Under the pieces are notes generated by a model, which saw nothing but the letters and a program-made list of their open reading frames with translations, ran no database searches and was not told the origin of the DNA. A stretch of DNA of 64,000 bases from Bacteroidia bacterium (GTDB lineage: Bacteria > Bacteroidota > Bacteroidia > Chitinophagales > Chitinophagaceae), in the NCBI GenBank assembly GCA_030426665.1, contig JAUHYD010000006.1:124001-188000 (forward strand), written 5' to 3'. Positions 53,570-62,710 of this stretch are shown one piece after another; the first letter of the stretch is position 1; the number at the start of each line of letters is the position of its first letter. The position numbers and the translations under genes were made by a program.

Positions 53570-55528
53570 ATGAAATTATCGCTGAATTCGCAGAAGCTAC
53601 TGATATTGGGGCTGATTTGTGTAGTAACGTTTATATGCTTCCACAATACGTTGAACAACCAGTTTTCTAATTGGGATGATGACTACTATGTAACTAATGA
53701 CCCGTATATAAAGGCTTTTACACCGCACAATCTCAAAGTAATTTTTACCGAAGATATTACCAAGAACAACTATCATCCTTTGTGTATGTTGTCATTGGCG
53801 GTAAACTATCATTTCGCGCAGCTTAATCCCTGGTCTTATTATCTTACTAATGTACTGATACATATAGCAAACCTGATTCTCGTATTTTTTCTCTTTATCG
53901 GTTTGTGCCGAAGATTGAAGATGACCGAAATGGCAGGTTTGTTTATTGCCTCATTTGGTGCATTGTGGTTCGGAATCCATCCCATGCATGTAGAGTCTGT
54001 AGGATGGATAGCTGAGCGAAAAGATGTGTTATATACGCTCTTTTACCTTTTTGCCTTACTTACGTATCTACGCTACACAGATACCAGAAAGAATAAGTGG
54101 TACTGGATTACCTTTTTGCTGTTTTTTGCCTCCTGCCTGTCCAAGCCCATGGCTGTAGTGTTCCCACTATCTTTGATTTGCGTAGACATTTTATTGCAAA
54201 GGTCGCTCAACAGGCGGTTGATAACTGAGAAAATTGTATTTTTTGGATTGTCGCTTGTTATCGGGTTAATGGCATTTTATACGCAGAACAAGGTAGGAGC
54301 GGTTGCCGATTTTAGTACACTCACCATTGCCGAGCGTATCATGTATGCTTCTTACGGCTTTGTGATGTATCTCTCTAAGTTGTTCAACCCAACTTATTTG
54401 TCAACATTTTACCCGTATCCCTATCGATACCTCAGTGGTTACCTGCCTGCTATTTATTATGCGGCACCATTTATTGCTCTTGCGGTAATTACATTACCCA
54501 CTTGGTACCTGTACAAGAAGAAAAGCCCCTATTTTAAGATATATGCCTTCGGAATGGGATTCTTTCTGGCGAATGTGATATTTGTACTTCAGTTTATTTC
54601 TGTTGGCTCGGCAATTATGTCTGACCGGTATTCTTATGTTGCTTACATAGGGCTGATTTTTTTGTTGGCGTATTTCGTTCAGCGCATATTCGAAAAGCGT
54701 CAGACATGGCGAATGGCAATTGCTATAGTTTTGGTGGCTTTTTCGGCAGGGTTGGCATATTTGTGTTACGAGCGAACCAAAGTATGGCACAACTCTGAAA
54801 CTTTGCTTACTGATGCTATTGAAAAGTACCCTTATAGGGCTTTGCTGTCGTACAAGTGGAGGGGGAACCATTATTTGAGTATCGGTGAATTGGATAAAGC
54901 CATGGCGGACTATTCTGTGCTTACTAAGCTACATGCGGCCGATGACAAAGTAGAGGCAAACATTGAACGCATAAAAGTATTGAAGGAGTTGCCACCGGAA
55001 CTCACAAATAGAAACCGGACGGCAAATGCCACGAGTAAGCCGGTGCCAAACGACGACTCTTACAAAGTTTCTATCGATAGCTTGTACGAAAGCCTTTCAG
55101 CCGGAGATACTTTATTGGCATTCCGGAAATATGTCGATGCTATCCGGCGCAATCCGGTAGGTGCCGAGAAAGATTTGGCAAAGAATAGTTTTGATTTGGT
55201 TCAGTCAAAAGGGTACAACAGAGCTATCCAGCAGTACAATATTCTCATGAAGATTAATAGTAGCAACCCTTTTTACTACTTCTTGCGTGGGTGCGCATAT
55301 TTTGGTGTCAATAACATGCAGACCGCTATTGAGGACTGGGAGGTCGCTGTATCATTGAAGTCTGACGATGTAAAGCAGTCCGCTTCTTACAATTTGAGCG
55401 TCGCTTACGACTCTTTAAAGAAACCTGTTGAAGCTTACAAGTATCTGAAAATGGCAAAAGACCTGGGCTATAAAGTTGACCCGGCGTTTGAAGCAAAGCT
55501 GAAAAAGAAAGCAGAAGCGAAGCAATAG
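53570..55528 (+). CDS. TMTC-like polytopic membrane protein with C-terminal TPRs (GT-C type glycosyltransferase candidate)
   Basis: From ATG 53570 the protein has 652 residues. The N-terminal 400 residues have about ten transmembrane helices. They carry the motifs of bacterial TMTC/DUF1736-type proteins: FSNWDDDYYVTNDP in the first loop (the Asp pair of GT-C enzymes), HPLCMLSLAVNY, FGIHPMHVESVGWIAERKDV and SDRYSYVAYIG. The C-terminal 240 residues contain TPR-like helices (ELDKAMADYSVLTKLH, YNRAIQQYNILMKINSSNPF, MQTAIEDWEVAVSLKSDD). Eukaryotic TMTCs are O-mannosyltransferases; a role in glycosylating exported proteins or lipids fits, since T9SS cargo of Bacteroidota is often O-glycosylated, but this is inferred. 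A gene for a DNA glycosylase follows after 19 nt. Confidence 0.82.
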   Translation: MKLSLNSQKLLILGLICVVTFICFHNTLNNQFSNWDDDYYVTNDPYIKAFTPHNLKVIFTEDITKNNYHPLCMLSLAVNYHFAQLNPWSYYLTNVLIHIANLILVFFLFIGLCRRLKMTEMAGLFIASFGALWFGIHPMHVESVGWIAERKDVLYTLFYLFALLTYLRYTDTRKNKWYWITFLLFFASCLSKPMAVVFPLSLICVDILLQRSLNRRLITEKIVFFGLSLVIGLMAFYTQNKVGAVADFSTLTIAERIMYASYGFVMYLSKLFNPTYLSTFYPYPYRYLSGYLPAIYYAAPFIALAVITLPTWYLYKKKSPYFKIYAFGMGFFLANVIFVLQFISVGSAIMSDRYSYVAYIGLIFLLAYFVQRIFEKRQTWRMAIAIVLVAFSAGLAYLCYERTKVWHNSETLLTDAIEKYPYRALLSYKWRGNHYLSIGELDKAMADYSVLTKLHAADDKVEANIERIKVLKELPPELTNRNRTANATSKPVPNDDSYKVSIDSLYESLSAGDTLLAFRKYVDAIRRNPVGAEKDLAKNSFDLVQSKGYNRAIQQYNILMKINSSNPFYYFLRGCAYFGVNNMQTAIEDWEVAVSLKSDDVKQSASYNLSVAYDSLKKPVEAYKYLKMAKDLGYKVDPAFEAKLKKKAEAKQ

Positions 55529-55547
55529 CCTTGAAAACAACGTACTA

Positions 55548-56654
55548 ATGGAGCCGCTAAAGAACATGTACAACATTACGTTTGTCAAAGCGTTTACAGA
55601 CATTGCGGAAAGTGTGTTTCCGGAGTTTGATGGGCAACAGTTTAGCGATTTTGTCTTTGACAGGGAATGGGATAAGCTCGAACTGAAACAGAGGGTGCGG
55701 CGATTATCCACAGCGTTAAATCAGCAAATGAACGGTGATTTTAGTAAAGACGTTGTCAGGGTGCGCAAGTTGGCGCAAACAGTACACAATAGCATAGGAA
55801 AAGACAACGTGTTTGAGTACATGTTTCTGCCTGATTACCTTGAGCAGTATGGAATAGAACATCCGAACGAAGCGCTTGATGTAATGGAGGTAATTACTAA
55901 ACTATGTAGTTGTGAATTTGCTATCAGACCTTTCATAATAGCACATACTGAGTACACGCTCAATAAGATGCTGACCTGGACAAACGATGAACATCCATCT
56001 GTTAGAAGGTTGGCCAGTGAAGGGTGCAGGCCTCGTTTGCCTTGGGGGATGGCATTGGTAGCGTTTAAGCGGGAACCTGGTCCGGTGCTTCCCATTCTTG
56101 AAAAACTGAAGAGTGACAGCTCAGAGTTTGTTAGGAAAAGCGTCGCCAACAATCTGAATGACATCGCCAAAGACAACCCCGATTTGGTTTTAGATATTGC
56201 TAAACGATGGATAGGGAATAATGAACGTACAAACTGGATTGTAAAGCACGGATGCCGTTCATTGCTGAAGCGGGCAGATGCTCGTGCACTTGCACTCTTT
56301 GGTTTGTCGGCCTCTCCTGTTTGTTCCATCACAGACTTAAAGCTCTTGTCTGCCGGCATTGCTATTGGTGAAGCACTTAGCTTTTCCTTTTCACTTATCA
56401 ACGATGACAAAGAATCAAAGAGGTTTAGAGTGGAGTATGTAATTACTTATGCTAAAGCAAATAATAAGCAAAGCAAAAAGGTGTTCAAAATTACCGAAAA
56501 CTCCTATGCTCCCGGAGTTTCTGTTGCTTTCAAGCGCAAGCAGTCTTTTGCAGATATGACGACACGGCGGCATTACCCCGGAGAACATCGGTTGGCAATT
56601 GCAGTAAATGGTGTGGAGAAGGCATCGGCAACATTCCATGTAGTTGCCCGATAG
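55548..56654 (+). CDS. alkC: Alkylpurine DNA glycosylase, AlkC family, with C-terminal Ig-like domain
   Basis: This 368-residue protein begins EPLKNMYNITFVKAF, the opening typical of AlkC. A HEAT-like repeat solenoid follows (about 40-255), with the conserved blocks DEHPSVRRLASEGCRPRLPW and SEFVRKSVANNLNDIAKDNP. AlkC and AlkD enzymes remove N3- and N7-alkylated purines without flipping the base. The last 100 residues (about 268-368) form a separate beta domain (FRVEYVITYAKANNKQ, SVAFKRKQSFADMT, HRLAIAVNGVEKASATFHV) like the Ig domain known in AlkC. The gene starts 19 nt after the membrane protein gene, so they may share a transcript although their roles differ. Confidence 0.9.
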   Translation: MEPLKNMYNITFVKAFTDIAESVFPEFDGQQFSDFVFDREWDKLELKQRVRRLSTALNQQMNGDFSKDVVRVRKLAQTVHNSIGKDNVFEYMFLPDYLEQYGIEHPNEALDVMEVITKLCSCEFAIRPFIIAHTEYTLNKMLTWTNDEHPSVRRLASEGCRPRLPWGMALVAFKREPGPVLPILEKLKSDSSEFVRKSVANNLNDIAKDNPDLVLDIAKRWIGNNERTNWIVKHGCRSLLKRADARALALFGLSASPVCSITDLKLLSAGIAIGEALSFSFSLINDDKESKRFRVEYVITYAKANNKQSKKVFKITENSYAPGVSVAFKRKQSFADMTTRRHYPGEHRLAIAVNGVEKASATFHVVAR

Positions 56655-56671
56655 TTGTAAAGTATAGTGCA

Positions 56672-58096
56672 CTACTTGCCTCTGCCCTGAAAGATTACCA
56701 TAAAGGTGTAGAGTATGATTTTCAAATCAAGAGCTAGAGAACAGTTCTCTATGTACAAAAGGTCGTATTTCATTCGCTCAATCATTTCATTCACGTTTTC
56801 GGCATAGCCAAACTGTACCATGCCCCATGAGGTGAGACCGGGCTTTACCTTATGCAAGTACTTGTAATGAGGTCTGCTGGCACTGATAATGTCGATATAG
56901 TGCTTTCGTTCCGGGCGTGGCCCTACAAGCGACATGTCGCCTTTCAGTATGTTTACAAATTGAGGGAGCTCGTCTATTCTCCATTTCCGCATAACACGCC
57001 CCCATCGGGTAATGCGCGGGTCCATCTTGCTTGAAAGGGCAGGACCTGATGCTTCAGCCTCGACATACATTGAACGAAACTTGTAAATATAAAAGGGCTT
57101 ACCGAACAGACCGATTCGCTGCTGTTTATAGATGATGTTACCTTTTGATGAGAGCTTCACCATTATCGCGGTAAACAATAGAAACGGAGACAGTGCAACA
57201 AGCGAGCAGGCAGATATTGTAATGTCTATTGCGCGCTTGCATACCCGTTGCCAGTCCGGCATCAGGTCAGGGTGGATATGTATAAGCACCGCATCATACA
57301 CATTGCTGGTCTTAACCGACCCAGAAAGGATGTCGTAGTAATCAGGTAGCACCTTTACTACCACAGGGCGGTAACACAGGCGAGTAAGGATGTTTTCCAG
57401 AAGGTGATGTTCCGATGAATCAACGGCTACTATTACCTCTTCAATGTCGTATTCATCTATAATCGACTCGAGCTGCGATATATGACCAAGCTGCGGAAGA
57501 AACTTACTCATTCCGTTGCTTGCTTCTTTACTCGAGTAGATAAAACCCTTAAAGATATTTCCGAGCACTTTCGGGTTTTCGCGAACCTCTTTGTAGATAT
57601 CTATTGCTTGCTGGTTCCCTCCTATCAGCAATGTGCTGAATCCAACTCGTCCGGTAATTAAGTTGCGCTTCACACGGTAGAGAATTATCAATCGGAAAGT
57701 AAGTGTGAATAAGGTATGTATCAGCAAATACCTACTGATGGTATTCATGAAGTAGGAATAGTTTCCTGTGTCATTGCCAAAAACAACCAAAGACACTACA
57801 ATACATCCAATGATACAGGAAATTAATGTTCGGTTTATTTCGTTCAGTCGTGACTTACGATATAAGTCAAAATAGGTGCCGGACAATAGATAGGTAAACA
57901 GCCAACCAAATGGAATTACTATCAGTACATTGATGTAGTCAACGGCATGTAAGCGTAAAAGCGTCTTTATATAGGGTGTTCCTGTAAGATAGTGCTGTCT
58001 GTAAATCCAAAAGCAAAACCAAGACAGCGCTGCAGTTGCGTAGTCTATCAGAACCAAATACCGGATGGCGTTCCGTTTCATCTTGCTCAACTGCAT
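56672..58096 (-). CDS. Polyprenyl-phosphate sugar-1-phosphate transferase (WcaJ/exopolysaccharide type)
   Basis: This 474-residue protein has four or five N-terminal transmembrane helices (about 10-140), a CoA-binding-like Rossmann region (GFSTLLIGGNQQAIDIYKEV, EEVIVAVDSSEHHL) and a C-terminal bacterial sugar transferase domain (about 285-474). Its motifs include KRAIDITISACSLVALSPF, KFRSMYVEAEASGP, WRIDELPQFVNILKGDMSLV, GPRPERKHYI and KVKPGLTSWG. It transfers a hexose- or acetamidosugar-1-phosphate from UDP-sugar to undecaprenyl phosphate, the first committed step of a surface polysaccharide. It is the last gene of a three-gene run; the lipoprotein gene ends 7 nt upstream. Glucose or galactose specificity cannot be told from sequence here. 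Confidence 0.92.
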   Translation of the reverse strand: MQLSKMKRNAIRYLVLIDYATAALSWFCFWIYRQHYLTGTPYIKTLLRLHAVDYINVLIVIPFGWLFTYLLSGTYFDLYRKSRLNEINRTLISCIIGCIVVSLVVFGNDTGNYSYFMNTISRYLLIHTLFTLTFRLIILYRVKRNLITGRVGFSTLLIGGNQQAIDIYKEVRENPKVLGNIFKGFIYSSKEASNGMSKFLPQLGHISQLESIIDEYDIEEVIVAVDSSEHHLLENILTRLCYRPVVVKVLPDYYDILSGSVKTSNVYDAVLIHIHPDLMPDWQRVCKRAIDITISACSLVALSPFLLFTAIMVKLSSKGNIIYKQQRIGLFGKPFYIYKFRSMYVEAEASGPALSSKMDPRITRWGRVMRKWRIDELPQFVNILKGDMSLVGPRPERKHYIDIISASRPHYKYLHKVKPGLTSWGMVQFGYAENVNEMIERMKYDLLYIENCSLALDLKIILYTFMVIFQGRGK

Positions 58097-58103
58097 AGTT
58101 TGC

Positions 58104-58964
58104 TTAGAAGGTTACAAGTTTAATGTTGTCAATCAATAGCCGTCCATTTTCCTGTCCGGTTTCCAACATGGTTTTCAGGTACATATTATAGTCGTCTCCG
58201 TTGTAGCTGCCATTGCTAATGAACGCAGTTAGGTTTAGGTAAAACTTATGCCATTTATCGTTAGCAGGATTCACACCCGCCAGATATTGAGGTCCGGAAG
58301 AGTATAGGTTTTTTAGGTTTGAACCCATGCCCAATACAAATGGAATAGAACTTTTGTAAGTCAGCTCTATAAATGCAATGCCGTCGGGAATAGCAAATGC
58401 ATTTGACGAACTGTCTATGGAAAAGTCATTGGCGGAGTTAAGGTAGACGGCTCCGGTACCCGTGCCTTCATAGCGGAGCGAGTCTGCAGTCACTACATAT
58501 AGACTGGTCGTACCATCCCATTTAGAAAACTTGGTGCTCCCGGCTTCAAATTCTGAAATCACCTTGATTTTTACCGAATCATAATATCTTGTCTTTGGCA
58601 AAATAGTAATCGTTTCACCCGGATGCTCCTCTAGCGTTGAAATATGCGGCTTAAAAAAAGGATACACGCTGGGGCGTTCATTTCGCCCATTTACCATTAT
58701 GGCGGGAGTAATCTGAAGCTCGCCGGTCCCGGATGTAATTATAGGAACCGTGGCAGGGAGGTCAAAAGCGCCAATAGGGTTATTGTTGTAATACACCCAT
58801 ATTGCTTGGATATCTTGCAATTGATTGCCTTCAAATTCGAATGAATCTACGTGGACATAAGTTGGAATTTCTTCTGCCGGATTAATAACATTACAACCAC
58901 AGTAGCAGATGGATGCGACAGCTAACACCAATAATAATGTGCACTTTTTGTAGATGTATGACAT
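58104..58964 (-). CDS. Lipoprotein with C-terminal carbohydrate-binding-like beta domain
   Basis: This 286-residue protein has a lipoprotein signal (LLLVLAVASICYCGC, with Cys23 or Cys21 as acylation site). The N-terminal half has two beta segments (YVHVDSFEFEGN, IQAIWVYYNNNPIGAFDLP). The C-terminal half (about 150-286) resembles a jelly-roll with KWDGTTSLYVVTADSLRYEG, IAFIELTYKSSIPFVLGMGS, KWHKFYLNLTAF and a final LLIDNIKLVTF. No catalytic residues are evident. Its close packing (7 nt) with the sugar transferase and 35 nt from the oxidoreductase suggests a role in polysaccharide or lipid export or sensing, but this is inference. Confidence 0.8.
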   Translation of the reverse strand: MSYIYKKCTLLLVLAVASICYCGCNVINPAEEIPTYVHVDSFEFEGNQLQDIQAIWVYYNNNPIGAFDLPATVPIITSGTGELQITPAIMVNGRNERPSVYPFFKPHISTLEEHPGETITILPKTRYYDSVKIKVISEFEAGSTKFSKWDGTTSLYVVTADSLRYEGTGTGAVYLNSANDFSIDSSSNAFAIPDGIAFIELTYKSSIPFVLGMGSNLKNLYSSGPQYLAGVNPANDKWHKFYLNLTAFISNGSYNGDDYNMYLKTMLETGQENGRLLIDNIKLVTF

Positions 58965-58999
58965 ATTCCCTTTTCCTGAAGTATTAACGTAATTTTTTG

Positions 59000-59986
59000 T
59001 TAAACATTGTGTTGCTCGTCATGCATACTCATCTTTTTCAAGATTTGGTGTGCAACATCCATAGCCTGATATCCATCATAAACCGACACACGCACCTGTT
59101 TATCATTAATAACAGCATCTGCAAATTCAGTTAATTCAGTCAGTATCGCATTGGCAGGTTGAATCTCCGGCAGTTGAACCGATATTGTTTTTCTATTGCC
59201 ATCTCCTAGTTCTACAGGAAACTCCATGGCACTATTTTTGTCTTCACCATCTTTCATGGTGATTATCTCGGTTTTCTTCTCGAGAAAATCTATACCAATG
59301 TAGGCGTCTTGTCTGAACAATCGCATTTTTCGCATCTTTTTCAGCGAAATTCTGCTGGAGGTCAGGTTTGCAACACAACCGTTGTCAAATTCTATCCGGG
59401 CATTAGCTATGTCTGCTGTCTCACTTAAAACGGATACGCCACTTGCCGATATTCTTTTTACGGGCGATTTAACCAGGTGCAAAACAATGTCTATGTCATG
59501 AATCATCAGATCTAGTATGACGGATACATCTGTTCCTCTCGGGTTGAACTGAGCCAGGCGGTGCGCCTCAATAAACATAGGTTGGACCGTTTGCTCGCCC
59601 AACGCAAGAAACGCAGGGTTGTAACGCTCCACATGACCCACCTGGCACTTTACATTTGCTTCCTTTACCAAATTGATAAGGGCAAGCCCCTCCTCCAGTG
59701 TATTTGCCAGTGGTTTTTCAATAAACACATGTTTGCCGGACAGCAAGCTACGTTTCGCCAGTTCGTAGTGGGCAGAAGTTGTCGACACAATATCAACAGC
59801 ATCAACCTCCTCAAGCAAAGCGCTAATGTCGGTAAAACGCGGGATTTGATATTGCGAAGCTACTGAGGCCGATTGTGCGTCGTCCGGATCATAAAAACCA
59901 ATTAATTCTACGTTTTGTAGTTGTTGCCATTGTGCAATATGAATTTTGCCTAAATGTCCGGCTCCGAAAACACCAATCTTTAACAT
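59000..59986 (-). CDS. Gfo/Idh/MocA family NAD(P)-dependent oxidoreductase
   Basis: This 328-residue protein has an N-terminal Rossmann fold (IGVFGAGHLGKIHIAQW) and the EKPLANT motif characteristic of the family (Lys and Pro at the active site). The sugar-binding C-terminal domain contains GHVERYNPAF and VILDLMIHDIDIVL with the usual HD pair. Family members oxidise or reduce sugars or nucleotide sugars; those of this length with GHVERYNP are often UDP-sugar 3-dehydrogenases. It is first in a run with a lipoprotein and a sugar-phosphate transferase, so a role in making a surface sugar precursor is likely. Exact substrate unknown. Confidence 0.88.
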   Translation of the reverse strand: MLKIGVFGAGHLGKIHIAQWQQLQNVELIGFYDPDDAQSASVASQYQIPRFTDISALLEEVDAVDIVSTTSAHYELAKRSLLSGKHVFIEKPLANTLEEGLALINLVKEANVKCQVGHVERYNPAFLALGEQTVQPMFIEAHRLAQFNPRGTDVSVILDLMIHDIDIVLHLVKSPVKRISASGVSVLSETADIANARIEFDNGCVANLTSSRISLKKMRKMRLFRQDAYIGIDFLEKKTEIITMKDGEDKNSAMEFPVELGDGNRKTISVQLPEIQPANAILTELTEFADAVINDKQVRVSVYDGYQAMDVAHQILKKMSMHDEQHNV

Positions 59987-60719
59987 CGCTCTATTGAGAA
60001 AATTATTTTGTCGGGAGGAAAGTTTTGCGCAAGATAGTAATAATACCGCTATTGTTTATTCATCGCATATCGATAAGTAATGCTTTCCTTAATCAAACAT
60101 TAATTGGTTGCTAACAATTAGTAAATGTGATTTATATAGTATTGCACTTGATTATTTAAATGTCTTTTTAGTTGAGCGGTAACAGAAGTAATGCCATCGA
60201 TCAAATTGTGAATATATACACTAACTGTTGGTCAATATTTTGTGGCATAATTTTTGACGCAACGACGTATTGTGCCTTTGATTGCGCTCGTATTTAATTT
60301 ACATCGTGGCCATTGGCGCGGTGTCGATTAATTTAATTATCGGTTTTATAGTTCGCGACGGCGATAACCATAGCTGCTATTTTGGTAGGTACATGCTTAG
60401 CAGTTTTAGTAAATAATATAAATTTTGACCAATGATGAATTTTCTGCTATTTTTTCCTAAATGTTTTTGCAATTTCGATAACTTATTTATCTTTACGCCG
60501 ATTGGATGTAGTTTATTGTCTGAGTAACAGCATGATACTAGCTGTGCTATGTGACGACGTTAGCTATTAATGCTGACATTATTTGTTGTCAATAATTTAG
60601 TACAGGAGTATGCAGGGTGATGTTATTTAGCATATATTTGCAACTGAAAGCTGATAGAGAAGGATAGTTTTACCTTACTTATTTTAACGAACATTTTTAA
60701 ATTAATAAATTTCACACAT
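59987..60719. other. 733-bp AT-rich intergenic region upstream of gldK
   Basis: No protein or RNA gene is supported. It separates the divergent oxidoreductase gene and gldK. The right part contains a good Bacteroidota-type promoter (60466-60495) with a long leader, and a weaker second pair (TTTG 60637-60640 and TAGTTTTA 60665-60672, 24 nt apart). Confidence 0.55.
60466..60495 (+). promoter_or_regulatory. Candidate promoter of the gldKLM operon
   Basis: TTTG (60466-60469, within a TTTTTG run) and TATCTTTA (60488-60495) are 18 nt apart and match the Bacteroidota TTTG / TAnnTTTG consensus at all but the last base. The gldK start lies 225 nt downstream, implying a 5' leader of about 215 nt. Confidence 0.5.
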
Positions 60720-62618
60720 ATGTATATAAAGAGATCCTTGTTATCTGCTGGAGTTCTATTTATTGCCATATCTTCAATTTCAACTAATTCTATCGCTCAA
60801 AGCAATCCGAACTATCATAAGTCTCGTACGCGTCCTGTCATTCCGTACAGGCATGTAACGTTGGCCGCTCCTCCGGGAATGGTTTATGTGCCGGGCGGAT
60901 CCGTTACGATTAAGTATAGCCAGTCGTCGACGGACACGAACAGTAAGAAGCGGGTAAGTTTGAGTTCCTATTACATTGATAAGACGGAAGTAACGAACCA
61001 GCAGTACCGTATGTTTACGGAGTGGGTAATTGATTCTATTGCTGTTGTGAATTACCTGAAAGATGATAAATACTTTCTGGACCCGCCTCCTGGTGGTTAT
61101 CCTGACGAAAATAATACTCAGACTGCATCATTGGTCGATACATCAACAGTCGCTGCGGACAGCTTGATGACGTCTTTAGGTGGCGAAGCTGATATTGCTG
61201 GCGGTGGCGACGACAAAACAGTTTGGGCTACAGATGCAAATGGTAATCTAGTACGCACAAAACCTGATCCGACACAATCGGGTTCTGCAAATCCGGGGGC
61301 ATCAAGTGCAGTTACTGATGCCGATGGCAACTTGGTTAGAAGAAGGATTAACTGGGATAATGTACGTCACAAAGATATATTTGACACAGACGATGACGAG
61401 ATAAAAGCGAAAATTGCTCCGATGTACGATCCTGTTACCGGAAAGATACGTGAAGAGTTGTACGTATATAACTTCACTTATTTAAAAGCGACAGGAACAA
61501 ATAAGAATGTCAAGTACGGTGAAGTAGCGACAGAAGCTATCCATATATATCCCGATGAAAAAATCTGGTTCAAAGATTTAAGTAACTCTCAGGTAGACAT
61601 CTTGGTTGAGAACTACTTTACGCAACCTCCATTTGACGATTATCCTGTTGTTGGTGTTACGTGGAAGCAAGCAAGAGCGTTTGCAGCTTGGAGAAGCCAT
61701 ACAAACTATGATTATGCTGACATCGCTGATTATCTGAAATATTATCATCTGCAGTATAGCCTTCCATCTGAGGCACAATGGGTTTATGCTGCCGGAAAAG
61801 ACATTCAGGGCAAGAAGCAACCTACTTGGAATGCTGAACCGGAACCAGCTGAGACAACTCAGGAAGAACTGGACTCAATAGCAGCAGCTGCAGAAATGAC
61901 ACCTGAAACTATGTCCCCCGAAACCGATAGTGCTGCTTTGGCTACAGCCGAAGAACCTATGGCTACCGAAGGTGAAGATGTCGCAATGGAAGAGGACGAA
62001 GTTCCTATGACCAGAAAAGAAAGAAGAAGAAATAGAAAGAAGAATAAGAACAAAAACGAAGATGCAGAGGAAGATGTTGTTGAAGGTGGTACACCAGTTG
62101 CCAAAGCAGAGAAAGATAACAATCCTGGATACCCGGTAGACAAGGATCGTGATGGAAATTTGTTGGTTAACTTTAAGCAAGAAGAAGGTGATTATACCGA
62201 AGATGGAGCAAACTTTACTCTTCCGGTAATGTCATATGCGCCCAATGAGTATGGTGTTTATAATATGGTTGGTAATGTTGCAGAGTGGGTACTTGATGCA
62301 TATAGTCCATCTGCATTTGCATTCGTTTCAGACGTAAACCCGGTATTGCTCTATGATGCGACCGATAAAGATGCGCCTGCTATGAGAAGGAAAGTGGTAA
62401 GAGGTGGTTCATTTGTTAGTAACGCAAAAGCATTAAGTCCTTTCACGCGTGACTTCGAACTTCAAGAGGCCGTTCACTGTTACATTGGATTCAGATGTGT
62501 GATGTCTGCACCGGAAATACTTTCTAAAACCGTTGCAACTCGTAGAAAAGAAACAGGACGTACTGCTCCTAAATCTGCCTCTAAGTCTAGCAGATATAAG
62601 AGTAGAAGAAGAAAATAA
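60720..62618 (+). CDS. gldK: Gliding motility / T9SS ring protein GldK (FGE-sulfatase fold)
   Basis: This 632-residue protein has an N-terminal signal peptide (MYIKRSLLSAGVLFIAISSI) ending near SIAQ. The formylglycine-generating-enzyme-like fold runs in pieces: GMVYVPGGSVTI, SSYYIDKTEVTNQQYRMFTE, PVVGVTWKQARAFAAWRSH, YSLPSEAQWVYAAGK, NEYGVYNMVGNVAEWVLDAY, RKVVRGGSFVSN and YIGFRCVM. GldK/PorK forms, with GldN, the periplasmic ring under the outer membrane in T9SS. Two points are unusual: no lipobox Cys follows the signal, although characterised GldK/PorK are lipoproteins, and a charged insert of about 100 residues (about 378-485, with RKERRRNRKKNKNKNEDAEE) splits the domain. It is followed by gldL (92 nt) and gldM. 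Confidence 0.92.
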   Translation: MYIKRSLLSAGVLFIAISSISTNSIAQSNPNYHKSRTRPVIPYRHVTLAAPPGMVYVPGGSVTIKYSQSSTDTNSKKRVSLSSYYIDKTEVTNQQYRMFTEWVIDSIAVVNYLKDDKYFLDPPPGGYPDENNTQTASLVDTSTVAADSLMTSLGGEADIAGGGDDKTVWATDANGNLVRTKPDPTQSGSANPGASSAVTDADGNLVRRRINWDNVRHKDIFDTDDDEIKAKIAPMYDPVTGKIREELYVYNFTYLKATGTNKNVKYGEVATEAIHIYPDEKIWFKDLSNSQVDILVENYFTQPPFDDYPVVGVTWKQARAFAAWRSHTNYDYADIADYLKYYHLQYSLPSEAQWVYAAGKDIQGKKQPTWNAEPEPAETTQEELDSIAAAAEMTPETMSPETDSAALATAEEPMATEGEDVAMEEDEVPMTRKERRRNRKKNKNKNEDAEEDVVEGGTPVAKAEKDNNPGYPVDKDRDGNLLVNFKQEEGDYTEDGANFTLPVMSYAPNEYGVYNMVGNVAEWVLDAYSPSAFAFVSDVNPVLLYDATDKDAPAMRRKVVRGGSFVSNAKALSPFTRDFELQEAVHCYIGFRCVMSAPEILSKTVATRRKETGRTAPKSASKSSRYKSRRRK

Positions 62619-62710
62619 GCTAATTGCATAATTAAACTAGATATTAAATTAACTAATTAATCATTAACAGAGGAAACTAAAAAATTCTCTCACACACAAA
62701 TCCAACTAAT

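Noticed and set aside
59987-60719. Search for tRNA, small RNA or missed gene in the long gap before gldK
   Set aside because: No cloverleaf, no frame of convincing length and no strong hairpin with a T-run was seen; only promoter-like elements were retained.
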